The position numbers and the translations under genes are program-made. The notes under the pieces are model-generated. The model searched no databases, had not been told where the DNA came from, and saw nothing but the letters and a program-made list of their open reading frames with translations. From assembly GCA_016867835.1 (NCBI GenBank), contig VGIQ01000008.1:1-47028 (forward strand): a DNA stretch of 47,028 nucleotides, in the 5' to 3' direction. Below are positions 7,351-14,341 of this stretch, in pieces; positions within the stretch are counted from its first letter, which is position 1, and each line of letters opens with the position of its first letter. The stretch comes from Calditrichota bacterium. Lineage in GTDB: Bacteria; Electryoneota; AABM5-125-24; Hatepunaeales; Hatepunaeaceae.

Positions 7351-8973
7351 ATGCGCACTTTACTGATCATTACCTTGCTCACTTGTCTGGGTATGGAATC
7401 GTCGCAGGCGCTTATACTGCGCGTCCCCGAGGATTATGACTTCATTCTGGCTGCCATCGTTGACGCTGAGGAGGGCGACACGGTGATGCTCGCGCCAGGT
7501 GTTTACCGCGAGCGGATCGACTTTGAGGGCCGCAACATCGTCATTGGGGGCACCTATCTTGTCGATAGGGATACGAGTCTGATCGAAGAGACCGTCCTCA
7601 CGCCCGGCGACGATGAGGGGAGCATTGTCGTCTTCGACAATAATGAGAACGAGGGGGCGGTTCTGGAAGGTCTGACTCTACAGGGCGGCGTCGCGCCCTA
7701 CGGCGGCGGGATCTACATAGCGAATGCCTCGCCCCGGCTCAGGAGCCTGCGGGTGACCGGATGCGAAGCCCGGCAGGTCGATCTGCGCGGCGGGGTTGGC
7801 GGCGGCATTTATTGGAACGGCGGGCAAGCCTATCTCTTCGACGTCCGGGTCGATTCCTGCCGGGCGCTTTATGCGGCAGGTCTGCAGATCTCCGGCGCCA
7901 CCGGTGAACTGATTCGCTGCGGTTTTCGCGGCAATGAATCGACCGGCGTAGGCCAGTCGCCCGCCCGGGCGGGTGCTATCATGGCTATGACCGGCCGTTA
8001 CGAGTTTCGGGGCTGCACCATCGAAGGCAACGTTGCCAATGGCGGGGGCGCCGGTCTTTACGCAGCCAATTCGACTGTCAACCTCGATTCCTGCCACATC
8101 CTTAATAATGTTGCATCCGGCGGAGTCGGAACCGGTGGCGGTCTCTCCTTTCAGAACAACACCGTGGCGCGTGTCAATCGCTGCCTGATCGTCGGCAATT
8201 CCGCAACCGTCCAGGGCGGAGCGATTACGATGTATCTTTCGCGCGCCGACATCGTCAACACCACCATCACCGGTAACGATGCCGGACGCGAAGCCGGCGC
8301 GATCTACCAGTTGAACAATTCCCACGTCGTGGCGGTCAACTCCATCATCTGGGACAACGGTCGCAGCCCGTCGGTTTCGTTCAGCGCCCAGTCGAATTCC
8401 TTCACCATTGCCTTTTCCTGCTTCCAATTCGGCGAAGACGGCGTCGCCCTCAACAACGGCGGCGAACTGAATTGGGAGGAGGAGAACACCACCTGGGACC
8501 CGCTCTTCGTCGGAGAAGGGGACTACCATTTGTGGGCCGAGGTAAGCCCCTGCATCGACACCGGGACGCAAGCCTACTCGTGGCAGCGAAGGGAGATCGT
8601 CTGGATCGACGACGAAGACTTCTTCGGCGCGGCCCCCGATATAGGCTGCTATGAATTTGTAGAAGAAGAAGAGGAGTCGGTCCCGCCGGGTTCCGAAGTG
8701 CATCTTCCCGGAGGGATGGCGATGGCGGCCTGGCCTAATCCGTTTAACGGCGAACTGAGCATCGCAGTTCGAGTATCAAGCAGAACGGGGCTTGCCGTCT
8801 TTGATGGTCGAGGAAGGCAACTGGAGGTGATAGCCACGGGCGCATTGCCAGCGGGGTCGCACCGGCTGGTATGGAGAGCCGGCAATCTACCCTCCGGAAC
8901 CTATCACCTGCGCCCGATTGGTAAGGGCGGCGGGAACTTTGGGCCGGGATTGCGGGTTACACTCTTGAAGTAA
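7351..8973 (+). CDS. Secreted right-handed beta-helix protein with C-terminal sorting domain
   Basis: A 540-residue exported protein. The signal peptide (about 1-20) is followed by a DUF1565-like start ('VPEDYDFILAAIVDAEEGD') and a series of parallel beta-helix coils rich in 'GGGIYxxNAxPxLRxxxVTGC' patterns (about 100-340). The C-terminal 90 residues carry 'AAWPNPFNGELSI', a two-sided beta-sandwich pattern and 'LPSGTYHLR'. These are hallmarks of the sorting domain recognised by type IX-like secretion in the FCB group. Beta-helix proteins of this kind often bind or cut polysaccharides, but no catalytic motif is evident and the substrate is unknown. The ribosome site GGAGG is well placed. It ends at a strong bidirectional terminator. 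Confidence 0.8.
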   Translation: MRTLLIITLLTCLGMESSQALILRVPEDYDFILAAIVDAEEGDTVMLAPGVYRERIDFEGRNIVIGGTYLVDRDTSLIEETVLTPGDDEGSIVVFDNNENEGAVLEGLTLQGGVAPYGGGIYIANASPRLRSLRVTGCEARQVDLRGGVGGGIYWNGGQAYLFDVRVDSCRALYAAGLQISGATGELIRCGFRGNESTGVGQSPARAGAIMAMTGRYEFRGCTIEGNVANGGGAGLYAANSTVNLDSCHILNNVASGGVGTGGGLSFQNNTVARVNRCLIVGNSATVQGGAITMYLSRADIVNTTITGNDAGREAGAIYQLNNSHVVAVNSIIWDNGRSPSVSFSAQSNSFTIAFSCFQFGEDGVALNNGGELNWEEENTTWDPLFVGEGDYHLWAEVSPCIDTGTQAYSWQRREIVWIDDEDFFGAAPDIGCYEFVEEEEESVPPGSEVHLPGGMAMAAWPNPFNGELSIAVRVSSRTGLAVFDGRGRQLEVIATGALPAGSHRLVWRAGNLPSGTYHLRPIGKGGGNFGPGLRVTLLK

Positions 8974-9002
8974 CGTCTGTGATACCTGAAGCATGATAAA
9001 CG

Positions 9003-9036
9003 AGCGCCCCGGCGAACAACCTCCCGCCGGGGCGCT
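9003..9036. terminator. Bidirectional hairpin terminator between convergent genes
   Basis: A perfect 12-bp stem AGCGCCCCGGCG/CGCCGGGGCGCT (arms 9003-9014 and 9025-9036) with a 10-nt loop lies between the beta-helix gene (plus) and the M1 peptidase (minus). No long U-run is present on either side, but position and stem strength favour a terminator. Confidence 0.65.
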
Positions 9037-9080
9037 TGACGTATCAGCCTATCTGAAACTGATGCGGGAAGGTTGCCCCC

Positions 9081-11315
9081 TCACCTCCTCCAGACCATCG
9101 GACTCTCGCCCGCCGCCGCCCAGACGCCCTTCTGCACGTTCGTATCGCCCTCGAAGAGCAGGTAACTATACTTTCCGTAATGCGGCAGTTTGCGCGTTCC
9201 GGCTACCGGATCGCCGTAGGGCAGGGTTACCGTTCGGACGATGCACTTCTTACCGGTCGCGGAGGGATGCCAGCCGATAAGGGTTGCGGTCATTGCTCCG
9301 CCGCGGAACATCTCGCCGCGGAAATTGAATCCCTCGGGCACCGGTTTATCTTCCTTCCAACGCGGTTCGCGGCCGGGCAGAAACTCGAGCCTCGTGTCGT
9401 CGTCGGGGTAGTCCCGGCAGAGGAAATTCTCGGCCGGTGAGCCGAAGATCCAGAGTGATTGAGGGGCTTGCCGAGCCTCCTGAATTGCACGGTATTCAGC
9501 GTCGGTCAACACCTTCTGGCCTTCGCTTTTCAATCCCTCGGCGGCTTTGCGATAACTCTCTGCATTTTTACCTTGCGAGGGAACGACGAGGAGGCCCTCC
9601 TTGTCGCCGAAGAACGATGCGAAGGTGAGCGGCGTCTCGCCCGGATAGACTTTGCGGAAGAGGTCGAAGCCGGGATCAAGCACCACGGCTTCAGCACTGC
9701 CCGGCCCGCCGACCACGATCTTCTGCGGTGACTCCTGAATGAAGACCGTGTAGTCCACCCGGCCTTCGTCGGAGATCCCCCGCACCGGCAGGAAATACAT
9801 ATAAGGGCGCTTTCCTTCGCCCCTGGTAACGACTTCCATCACCAGCCGCCACGAGCCTTCCTCTTCTTCGAGGCGCGCCTCACCGATCGAAATCTCCGGT
9901 GCGCCCTGCCATTCGATCCACTGCTCAAAGAACCAGTCGAGCCGCTGACCGCTTTGACGCTCGGACTGCTCTCGCCAGGTCTTCCAGGCAATCGGCTTCC
10001 AAACATTCTTCTTATAGGCATCGCGCAACATGGCCTCGAAGTTACCCGGCTCTTCACGGTCGAGGGTGCCCTTCAGCATGTGGAAGACCATTGCCGTCTT
10101 GCCATAGCCGATGGCGCGGTCGCGCGGGTTCTCGCGTTCGGTGAATTCGACGAGAGGGTAATCCGATCCGGCGGAGACGTAGCCGGCGTAATCGCGCAGG
10201 ATGTTCATTCGGTACTCGACCGCGGCTAGGCTGTCGGAGTCAGCCTTGTAGCGGTAGTCGGCAAGGTAGGTGGTGAGGCCTTCGCACCAGTTCCCGCCGC
10301 GATAATCGACAAGGAGTGAATTGCCGAGCCAGTTGTGGAGCACTTCGTGGCCGAGCGAGACATCCTTGATGAAGGGGAGGCGAATCACCTCCGATCCGAG
10401 CAGCGTCCAGCCTGGCATGCCATAACCCGAGGGCAGGAAGTTGTCAACGACGGCGAATTTCGGGAAGGGATAGGGTCCGATCAGCCGCACATACATCTGC
10501 ATATAGCGCTTGCAGGCGTCGAGGTAGCCGCGTGCGAGTTCGGCCTGAGCCGGCAGGAAGTAGGCTTCGAGCGCAACCCCGTCGATTTCGTCGCCGTAGA
10601 GTTGCCAGGGCGCCGCCGAAAAGTTGACGCCGTCCGAGGGCGTCCGGCTCTCGTGGGTGATTTCAACCCAGGCGGCTTCCTCCTTGTTCGAGGTAACCGA
10701 TCCGTCGGTCACGCATTTCCAGCCTTTGGGGAGACGCGCGGTGATGGTCGTCGGGCAGGGCGCATCGGGCAGCCGGGGATACCACAAGGCGCCAGCCGAG
10801 AGATATATGCCCTCGCTGCCGATGGTGCCATCGACTTCGAAGGCAATCTTTTCGCGCGAGAACTGCCGGTTGTCGGGCGGGCGGTAGAGGCTGCCGTGGA
10901 ACTTCACCTCGAGGATCACCGGAGCCTTCGCCTTGGCCTGCTTCTTCCCGAGTTTGCCGTAATAGAACGCGGCCCGGCCGGGATTCCAGCGTCCGTAGGT
11001 GCCGTAGTGTTCCGTCACCTCGGTTGTGTCGTAGTCGTCAAGTCGCTCGAGGGTGAGCGGTTCACCGGCGAAGGTCGCTTCGGTGACGGTGAAGTCCTTG
11101 TTAAGAAGGAATCCGGCTGACTTGGGACCTTTGGGCGGAAGCGTCAAACGGGCGACGCCTTCGACCCGGTGCGCGGCAGTGTCGAAGCGGACCTCGACTT
11201 GAACAGCCTCCTGCGGCCACCGAACCGAGACCGCCTGAGCCTTTGCGGGCAGGATGGCCATAAGCGCAAGCACCGTCACAAAGGGAACGCCAATACGATG
11301 AAACGAAACGGACAC
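9081..11315 (-). CDS. M1-family (gluzincin) metallopeptidase, exported
   Basis: A 744-residue protein with a signal peptide (about 1-28). An N-terminal M1-type beta domain is followed by the zinc site H323-E-V-L-H327 and downstream glutamate E345 in 'NWCEGLTTYLADY'. By my count 17 residues separate H327 and the glutamate; 18 is usual for M1. The exopeptidase motif GxMEN is replaced by 'GYGMPGWTLLGS', so cleavage specificity may differ from true aminopeptidases. The last 200 residues form a separate domain of unknown role. It starts at a GTG preceded at good distance by GGAGG, and a promoter is visible at 11354-11382. It probably degrades peptides in the periplasm or outside the cell. Confidence 0.8.
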   Translation of the reverse strand: MSVSFHRIGVPFVTVLALMAILPAKAQAVSVRWPQEAVQVEVRFDTAAHRVEGVARLTLPPKGPKSAGFLLNKDFTVTEATFAGEPLTLERLDDYDTTEVTEHYGTYGRWNPGRAAFYYGKLGKKQAKAKAPVILEVKFHGSLYRPPDNRQFSREKIAFEVDGTIGSEGIYLSAGALWYPRLPDAPCPTTITARLPKGWKCVTDGSVTSNKEEAAWVEITHESRTPSDGVNFSAAPWQLYGDEIDGVALEAYFLPAQAELARGYLDACKRYMQMYVRLIGPYPFPKFAVVDNFLPSGYGMPGWTLLGSEVIRLPFIKDVSLGHEVLHNWLGNSLLVDYRGGNWCEGLTTYLADYRYKADSDSLAAVEYRMNILRDYAGYVSAGSDYPLVEFTERENPRDRAIGYGKTAMVFHMLKGTLDREEPGNFEAMLRDAYKKNVWKPIAWKTWREQSERQSGQRLDWFFEQWIEWQGAPEISIGEARLEEEEGSWRLVMEVVTRGEGKRPYMYFLPVRGISDEGRVDYTVFIQESPQKIVVGGPGSAEAVVLDPGFDLFRKVYPGETPLTFASFFGDKEGLLVVPSQGKNAESYRKAAEGLKSEGQKVLTDAEYRAIQEARQAPQSLWIFGSPAENFLCRDYPDDDTRLEFLPGREPRWKEDKPVPEGFNFRGEMFRGGAMTATLIGWHPSATGKKCIVRTVTLPYGDPVAGTRKLPHYGKYSYLLFEGDTNVQKGVWAAAGESPMVWRR

Positions 11316-11353
11316 GACGAGACCTCCGGGAAAAGGATGGGGTGCGACGCCTC

Positions 11354-11382
11354 AATATAGGGTCTATGCGGTGAAGGCGCAA
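11354..11382 (-). promoter_or_regulatory. Promoter of the M1 peptidase gene
   Basis: Minus-strand TTGCGC (11382-11377), a 17-nt spacer and TATATT (11359-11354), about 40 bp before the GTG start. The -10 box matches other TATATT boxes in the window. Confidence 0.55.
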
Positions 11383-11442
11383 GAAGCCGCCGGCAGGCAC
11401 GGGGGAGTATTGGGAAGGTGAACCGAACTTAGCGACGAGAAG

Positions 11443-11515
11443 TTGACAAAAGTGAACGCGCTGTCGCTTATATCCATCTTTGCACTTGACAAGAGCGAGT
11501 ATAATGTCGTATATT
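11443..11515 (+). promoter_or_regulatory. Tandem promoters of the phage-derived block
   Basis: The stronger candidate is TTGACA (11486-11491), an 18-nt spacer and TATATT (11510-11515), 30 bp upstream of the first gene. A second TTGACA at 11443-11448 has only a poor -10 (TTATAT, spacing 19). They open the plus-strand capsid block. Confidence 0.6.
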
Positions 11516-11544
11516 ATCACCATCAAATTAACGAGGAGTCCGGT

Positions 11545-11802
11545 ATGCAACACCACACCGATGAGCCGCTGCCTGCGCCGATCGTCATCGAAGTCGATGT
11601 CGATGCGGTTCTCAGGGAGAATGAGAGCCTGCGCCAGGAGACGGGCGTCACGACAGGACCGGTTGGAAGCGGCGCCTATATGTCGCATATAGACGACATT
11701 CAGCCAGTTCGTGAACCCTCATGGAGCGGCCTGATCCTGCCGGCCGGGAACGAGCGGAGCACATCCCTTGACGCCCCCGAGCGCTTCCGCAGCGGGAGAT
11801 AG
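11545..11802 (+). CDS. Small hypothetical protein, first gene of the phage-derived block
   Basis: An 85-residue acidic protein with no recognisable domain. I chose the ATG at 11545 because it follows an ACGAGGAG ribosome site and a near-consensus promoter; an upstream start would lie inside that promoter. The central part ('DVDAVLRENESLRQETG') could form a short helix. It stands immediately before the decoration and capsid genes, in the position where phages often keep a scaffold-related or regulatory gene, but I see no evidence for either role. Confidence 0.55.
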   Translation: MQHHTDEPLPAPIVIEVDVDAVLRENESLRQETGVTTGPVGSGAYMSHIDDIQPVREPSWSGLILPAGNERSTSLDAPERFRSGR

Positions 11803-11804
11803 CG

Positions 11805-11839
11805 AAGGCTCAGGGCTTAGGGCTCAAGGCTCAAGGCTT
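11805..11839. repeat. Heptamer repeat RRGGCTY x5
   Basis: Five 7-bp units (AAGGCTC, AGGGCTT, AGGGCTC, AAGGCTC, AAGGCTT) begin 3 bp after a stop codon. The same unit recurs at 19809-19843 and 20444-20464. The 30 bp after it resemble the leader at 19844-19876. Confidence 0.9.
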
Positions 11840-11869
11840 AATACCCGTTGACAACCAACAGAGGAAACT

Positions 11870-12310
11870 ATGGCAACGAACTTTCAGATCGACAACAACG
11901 GCATCGGCGGGACGCCGTTTCTGACCTTTCGGGTCGATACCTCCGCCAACAAGGACTTCACCCAGTCGGACCTCGACAACAACCTGACGGCATGCGTCGT
12001 TTCGGACTCGAATGAGGTCGGAATGGGCGCTGCCGGCGACAAACTCTTCGGCAAGGTCGTCTGGGTCTCGCAGGAACTCGGGGCCGGCACCACGGTCCCG
12101 GCGCTTTGCGCAGTGCAGGCGCGCGGCGTGGCGCGCTTCAAGTATGCCGCGACGACGCCGGTGATCAACCAGATGGTCGAGTGCGATGGCGCGGGCAAAG
12201 TGCGGCAAGCCTCCGCCGACGCCGACATCGCCGCCGGAGGCCACTTGATGCGCGGACAGGTGATCGCCGTCGATTCCGGCGCCGGCACTTGCGACGTCTG
12301 GCTCGGATAG
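11870..12310 (+). CDS. Capsid decoration/cement-like protein
   Basis: A 146-residue protein rich in small residues and beta-forming stretches ('GKVVWVSQELGAGTTVPALCAVQARGVARF'). The segment 'MVECDGAGKVRQAS' resembles the DUF2190-type capsid cement proteins of tailed phages. It is directly upstream of the major capsid protein, the usual place for such genes. The ATG follows AGAGG at 6 nt. The assignment rests on composition, a weak family resemblance and position; it could also be a head-fibre protein. Confidence 0.55.
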   Translation: MATNFQIDNNGIGGTPFLTFRVDTSANKDFTQSDLDNNLTACVVSDSNEVGMGAAGDKLFGKVVWVSQELGAGTTVPALCAVQARGVARFKYAATTPVINQMVECDGAGKVRQASADADIAAGGHLMRGQVIAVDSGAGTCDVWLG

Positions 12311-12311
12311 T

Positions 12312-12403
12312 ATCAAGTGCCAAGTAACAAGTGTCAAGAAGTCATAGTTATGAAGCACTGAGTGCCGTCTTGATACTTGATACTTGATACTTGATACTCA
12401 AGT
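12312..12403. repeat. Opposed heptamer arrays NNCAAGT and CTTGATA
   Basis: Four NNCAAGN units (12312-12339) are followed, after about 30 bp, by four perfect CTTGATA units and one CTCAAGT (12369-12403). CTTGATA is the reverse complement of TATCAAG, so the two arrays can pair into an imperfect hairpin in the capsid-gene leader. Confidence 0.85.
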
Positions 12404-12436
12404 TCCAACCCTCAATCACCTAAGGAATTTCACACT

Positions 12437-13498
12437 ATGCAAATCAATCTCGAGAATGCCCGGAAACTAAAGGAGGTCGTGGTAGCGCACTCGCGAGCCG
12501 GCAACCTTGCGCTCTACGCCGAGGCGCAGGAACAGGGACTCTCCTTCAGCGAACTCCTCGAACAGATCGACCCGTCCGAACCGGGATCGCCGCTGGATGC
12601 CTTCGAACGGCAGTTGATGCTGCACGGCATTAGCGCCGAAGGGTCGCGCTCCATAGTCCTCGAGCAGTTCTTCGTCGGGGGCGGGCTGGTTCTCCTGCCG
12701 GAATATATCCTGCGCGAGATCGAGCGGGGCTACCGCAAGGTGCAGAACCCGGTCGAACTGATTGCGGCGTCGGTGCCGGAGAAGGGGCCCAAGGTGCATC
12801 CGATCTACATCCAGACCGGAGTCGCACGGGAATCGCTGGCACATCGTGCCGAAGAGGGTGCCGCCTATCCCCGGGTTCAATTGCTCCACCGCGACAAGGA
12901 AGCCCATATCGTCGATCGCGGTCGGCAATTCGACTTCTCCTACCGCGTTGTGCGCAATCAGAACCTAGCCGAGTTCCGGGTCTTCCTCTGGTGGATCGGC
13001 GCGCAAATGGCCTACGACGAGATAGACGAAATCTACAGCCTGCTCGCCGGAGGCGATAACGTCTCGGCCGGCGCCAGCGACGTCTTCAACGGCAATGCCG
13101 GAACCTTCGCCTATTCCGACCTCGTCCACCTTGCGATGGCTTTCGACGTCCCCGCCCGGATGACCCATATCCTCGCCGCCAAGTCGGACATCGAGACCAT
13201 CGTCAACCTCGACCAGTTCCAGGACCCGCTCGTCTGGCAGGGCAGCGAACTGCTGCAAAAGACCGGCGACTTCCGCTCGATCTACCCGGTCAACGCGCGG
13301 CTCGTCGTTGCGCCGAACGCGACGGCGACCGAGATCATCGCTCTCGACGCCCGGTTTGCGGTGCGTGAATCGGTCGCCCAGCCGCTGATGATCGAAGCCG
13401 AGAAGGTGATCAACCAGAAACTCGAGTCGGCGGTCGTCTCAAAGGAATCGGTCTATACCATCATGGTCGATGGCGCTGCGCTGATGTCGAACTACTAA
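12437..13498 (+). CDS. Phage major capsid protein (HK97-fold type)
   Basis: A 353-residue protein. The N-terminal helix-rich part (1-60) is followed by a flexible joint and an extended body with 'ILREIERGYRKVQNPVELIAASVP' and 'DKEAHIVDRGRQFDFSYRVV'. The 'ALDARFAVRESVAQP' and 'EAEKVINQKLESAVVSKESVYTIM' end is typical of major capsid proteins that bind or encircle DNA in tailed phages. It is the best-supported capsid component of the block together with portal and terminase. There is no separate long scaffold gene. The start has an AAGGAA ribosome site. Family assignment is by pattern and neighbourhood. Confidence 0.75.
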   Translation: MQINLENARKLKEVVVAHSRAGNLALYAEAQEQGLSFSELLEQIDPSEPGSPLDAFERQLMLHGISAEGSRSIVLEQFFVGGGLVLLPEYILREIERGYRKVQNPVELIAASVPEKGPKVHPIYIQTGVARESLAHRAEEGAAYPRVQLLHRDKEAHIVDRGRQFDFSYRVVRNQNLAEFRVFLWWIGAQMAYDEIDEIYSLLAGGDNVSAGASDVFNGNAGTFAYSDLVHLAMAFDVPARMTHILAAKSDIETIVNLDQFQDPLVWQGSELLQKTGDFRSIYPVNARLVVAPNATATEIIALDARFAVRESVAQPLMIEAEKVINQKLESAVVSKESVYTIMVDGAALMSNY

Positions 13499-13585
13499 AG
13501 TCGCGGCGCAAAGCCATGGAATATCTCCGGAGTCCGGGGCTATACGGGTCAAACCAACCTCCGGGCCCTGATGCCCCGGCTCTGG

Positions 13586-13613
13586 AAGGATAAAGGATGA
13601 AGGATGAAGGGAG
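13586..13613. repeat. Heptamer repeat AAGGATR x4
   Basis: AAGGATA, AAGGATG, AAGGATG, AAGGGAG in tandem, 90 bp after the capsid stop. On the minus strand this C/T-rich stretch follows the terminator of the predicted small RNA. Confidence 0.8.
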
Positions 13614-13725
13614 GGAGAAAAGAGAACGGGGCAACCTAAGCCGCCCCGTTCACTTGCCGTTGTCACGCATAAAGCGGTCAACGTAGGCTCGATTCCTTAG
13701 GCCGTGCCTAAGTGCAGCCTGATAC
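13612..13725 (-). ncRNA. Predicted small RNA with 5' complementarity to the tRNA-like gene
   Basis: On the minus strand TTGACA (13760-13755), a 17-nt spacer and TAACTT (13737-13732) predict a start near 13725. The predicted RNA of about 105-110 nt opens with 5'-GUAUCAGGCUGCACUUAGG, complementary to CCUAAGCAGCCUGAUAC of the neighbouring tRNA-like RNA with a 2-nt bulge. It then folds into a perfect 7-bp hairpin (CUUAGGC-ACG-GCCUAAG, 13712-13696). Next is a CGUUG/CAACG hairpin with an inner CGC-UUUAU-GCG. It ends in a 9-bp terminator hairpin (13651-13624) followed by UCUUUUCU. No open reading frame of note. All of this is inference from sequence; no transcript evidence exists here. Confidence 0.45.
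13624..13651 (-). terminator. Intrinsic terminator of the small RNA
   Basis: A perfect 9-bp stem GAACGGGGC/GCCCCGTTC with a 10-nt loop. On the minus strand it is followed by TCTTTTCT, a fair U-tract. On the plus strand no U-run follows, though it could still slow read-through from the capsid gene. Confidence 0.7.
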
Positions 13726-13731
13726 GCTTAC

Positions 13732-13760
13732 AAGTTAACAATGTCTCGAGGCGTTGTCAA
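13732..13760 (-). promoter_or_regulatory. Promoter of the predicted small RNA
   Basis: Perfect -35 TTGACA and a partial -10 TAACTT at 17-nt spacing. The predicted +1 (G at 13725) is the first base of the segment complementary to the tRNA-like RNA. Confidence 0.45.
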
Positions 13761-13785
13761 GCCTTTTGCAAGTTCTACAGGATTC

Positions 13786-13870
13786 AGCGGAGGGTGGGGG
13801 AATCGAACCCCGCCCCGTTAAGGGCAGCAGTGTATCAGGCTGCTTAGGTCACCAGGCCTTCAACCTCCGC
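13786..13870 (-). tRNA. Unusual class II tRNA-like gene, identity unresolved
   Basis: The 85-nt minus-strand RNA has a perfect 7-bp acceptor stem GCGGAGG/CCUCCGC and a canonical T-loop UUCGAUU on a 4-bp G/C stem. It has a long variable arm (GCCC-UUAACG-GGGC), a short AGG/CCU D-stem with GG in the loop, and a 5-bp anticodon stem AGCAG/CUGCU. The anticodon loop is 9 nt (CCUGAUACA). If a C-A pair closes it to 7 nt it reads C-U-GAU-A-C, an Ile-type anticodon, yet the long arm is of Ser/Leu/Tyr type. In an alternative register (GGAGGUU/ACCCUCC, one mismatch) the discriminator is G, as in tRNA-Ser. CCA is not encoded. The linker after the acceptor stem is longer than normal. It is either a decayed tRNA or a specialised tRNA-like RNA. 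A promoter fits upstream. Confidence 0.5.
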
Positions 13871-13876
13871 GACCAT

Positions 13877-13905
13877 AATGTATGCTGATCGTGGCTTCCA
13901 TTCAA
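13877..13905 (-). promoter_or_regulatory. Possible promoter of the tRNA-like gene
   Basis: Minus-strand TTGAAT (13905-13900), a 17-nt spacer and TACATT (13882-13877). The predicted start, 7 nt on, is 13870, the first base of the acceptor stem. The -10 box is weak. Confidence 0.35.
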
Positions 13906-13939
13906 GGATTTAGCGAATCTCGAAACCGATAGGGCAACG

Positions 13940-14308
13940 ATGTCACTCAACCATACCCTGAACTATCTGCTGGCGAAGCGAGCCGAGGTGTTGATCCACT
14001 TCTCGGCCCTCGTTACGACGGCTTCGACGACCTTGAAATGCGCGGGCGGTGAGACCGGCGACGGCCTGCCGCTGCCGCGAGCCGGGTTCATCATCGGGCT
14101 TGACGTCTGGGACGGGGCTAATCACCGCTCGGATGCCGGCGCCGTAGGTTTCGCCGCCGGCGACCGGTTGACACTCTACGCCGAGCATGGCGGCACGACG
14201 TACACCGTCAAAGCCCGGTTGAACGGCGTCGATACGACGATCGCCGCTGCTAACGTCGCCGAGAATGCGACGCTCACCGCGACGGCAACGGTGATGCTGA
14301 TCCAGTAG
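13940..14308 (+). CDS. Hypothetical phage structural protein
   Basis: A 122-residue protein. The N-terminal helix (1-20, 'LNHTLNYLLAKRAEVLIHF') is followed by a beta-rich, small-residue domain. That domain contains 'FIIGLDVWDGANHRSDAGAVGFAAGDRLTLYAE' and a Thr/Ala-rich end. I recognise no family. The segment 'GFAAGDRLTLYAEHGGTTYTV' has the look of a small beta-barrel, as in decoration, head-fibre or tail proteins. It starts 30 bp before the next gene and is probably co-transcribed with it. Confidence 0.6.
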   Translation: MSLNHTLNYLLAKRAEVLIHFSALVTTASTTLKCAGGETGDGLPLPRAGFIIGLDVWDGANHRSDAGAVGFAAGDRLTLYAEHGGTTYTVKARLNGVDTTIAAANVAENATLTATATVMLIQ

Positions 14309-14341
14309 TCATTAACCATACACGAACAGTAGGGAATCCCT

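Noticed and set aside
7678-8703. A 341-codon open frame antisense to the beta-helix gene
   Set aside because: It has no domain, its composition mirrors the high-GC third-position pattern of the real gene on the other strand, and the beta-helix gene has signal peptide and sorting domain.
11500-11505. TATAAT at 11500 as the -10 of the TTGACA at 11486
   Set aside because: The spacing is only 8 nt; TATATT at 11510 with 18 nt fits better.
12312-12403. Short tandem repeats as a CRISPR array
   Set aside because: Units are 7 bp without spacers, and no cas gene is in the window.
13612-13870. The small RNA as a tracrRNA, with the tRNA-like arm as its repeat
   Set aside because: The geometry (5' anti-segment, hairpins, terminator) is similar, but there is no Cas protein, no array and no transposon nuclease nearby.
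13612-13870. tmRNA, selenocysteine tRNA or retron
   Set aside because: No tag reading frame or tmRNA 5' motif is seen. The anticodon is not UCA, and the D-arm is too short for SelC. No reverse transcriptase is present.
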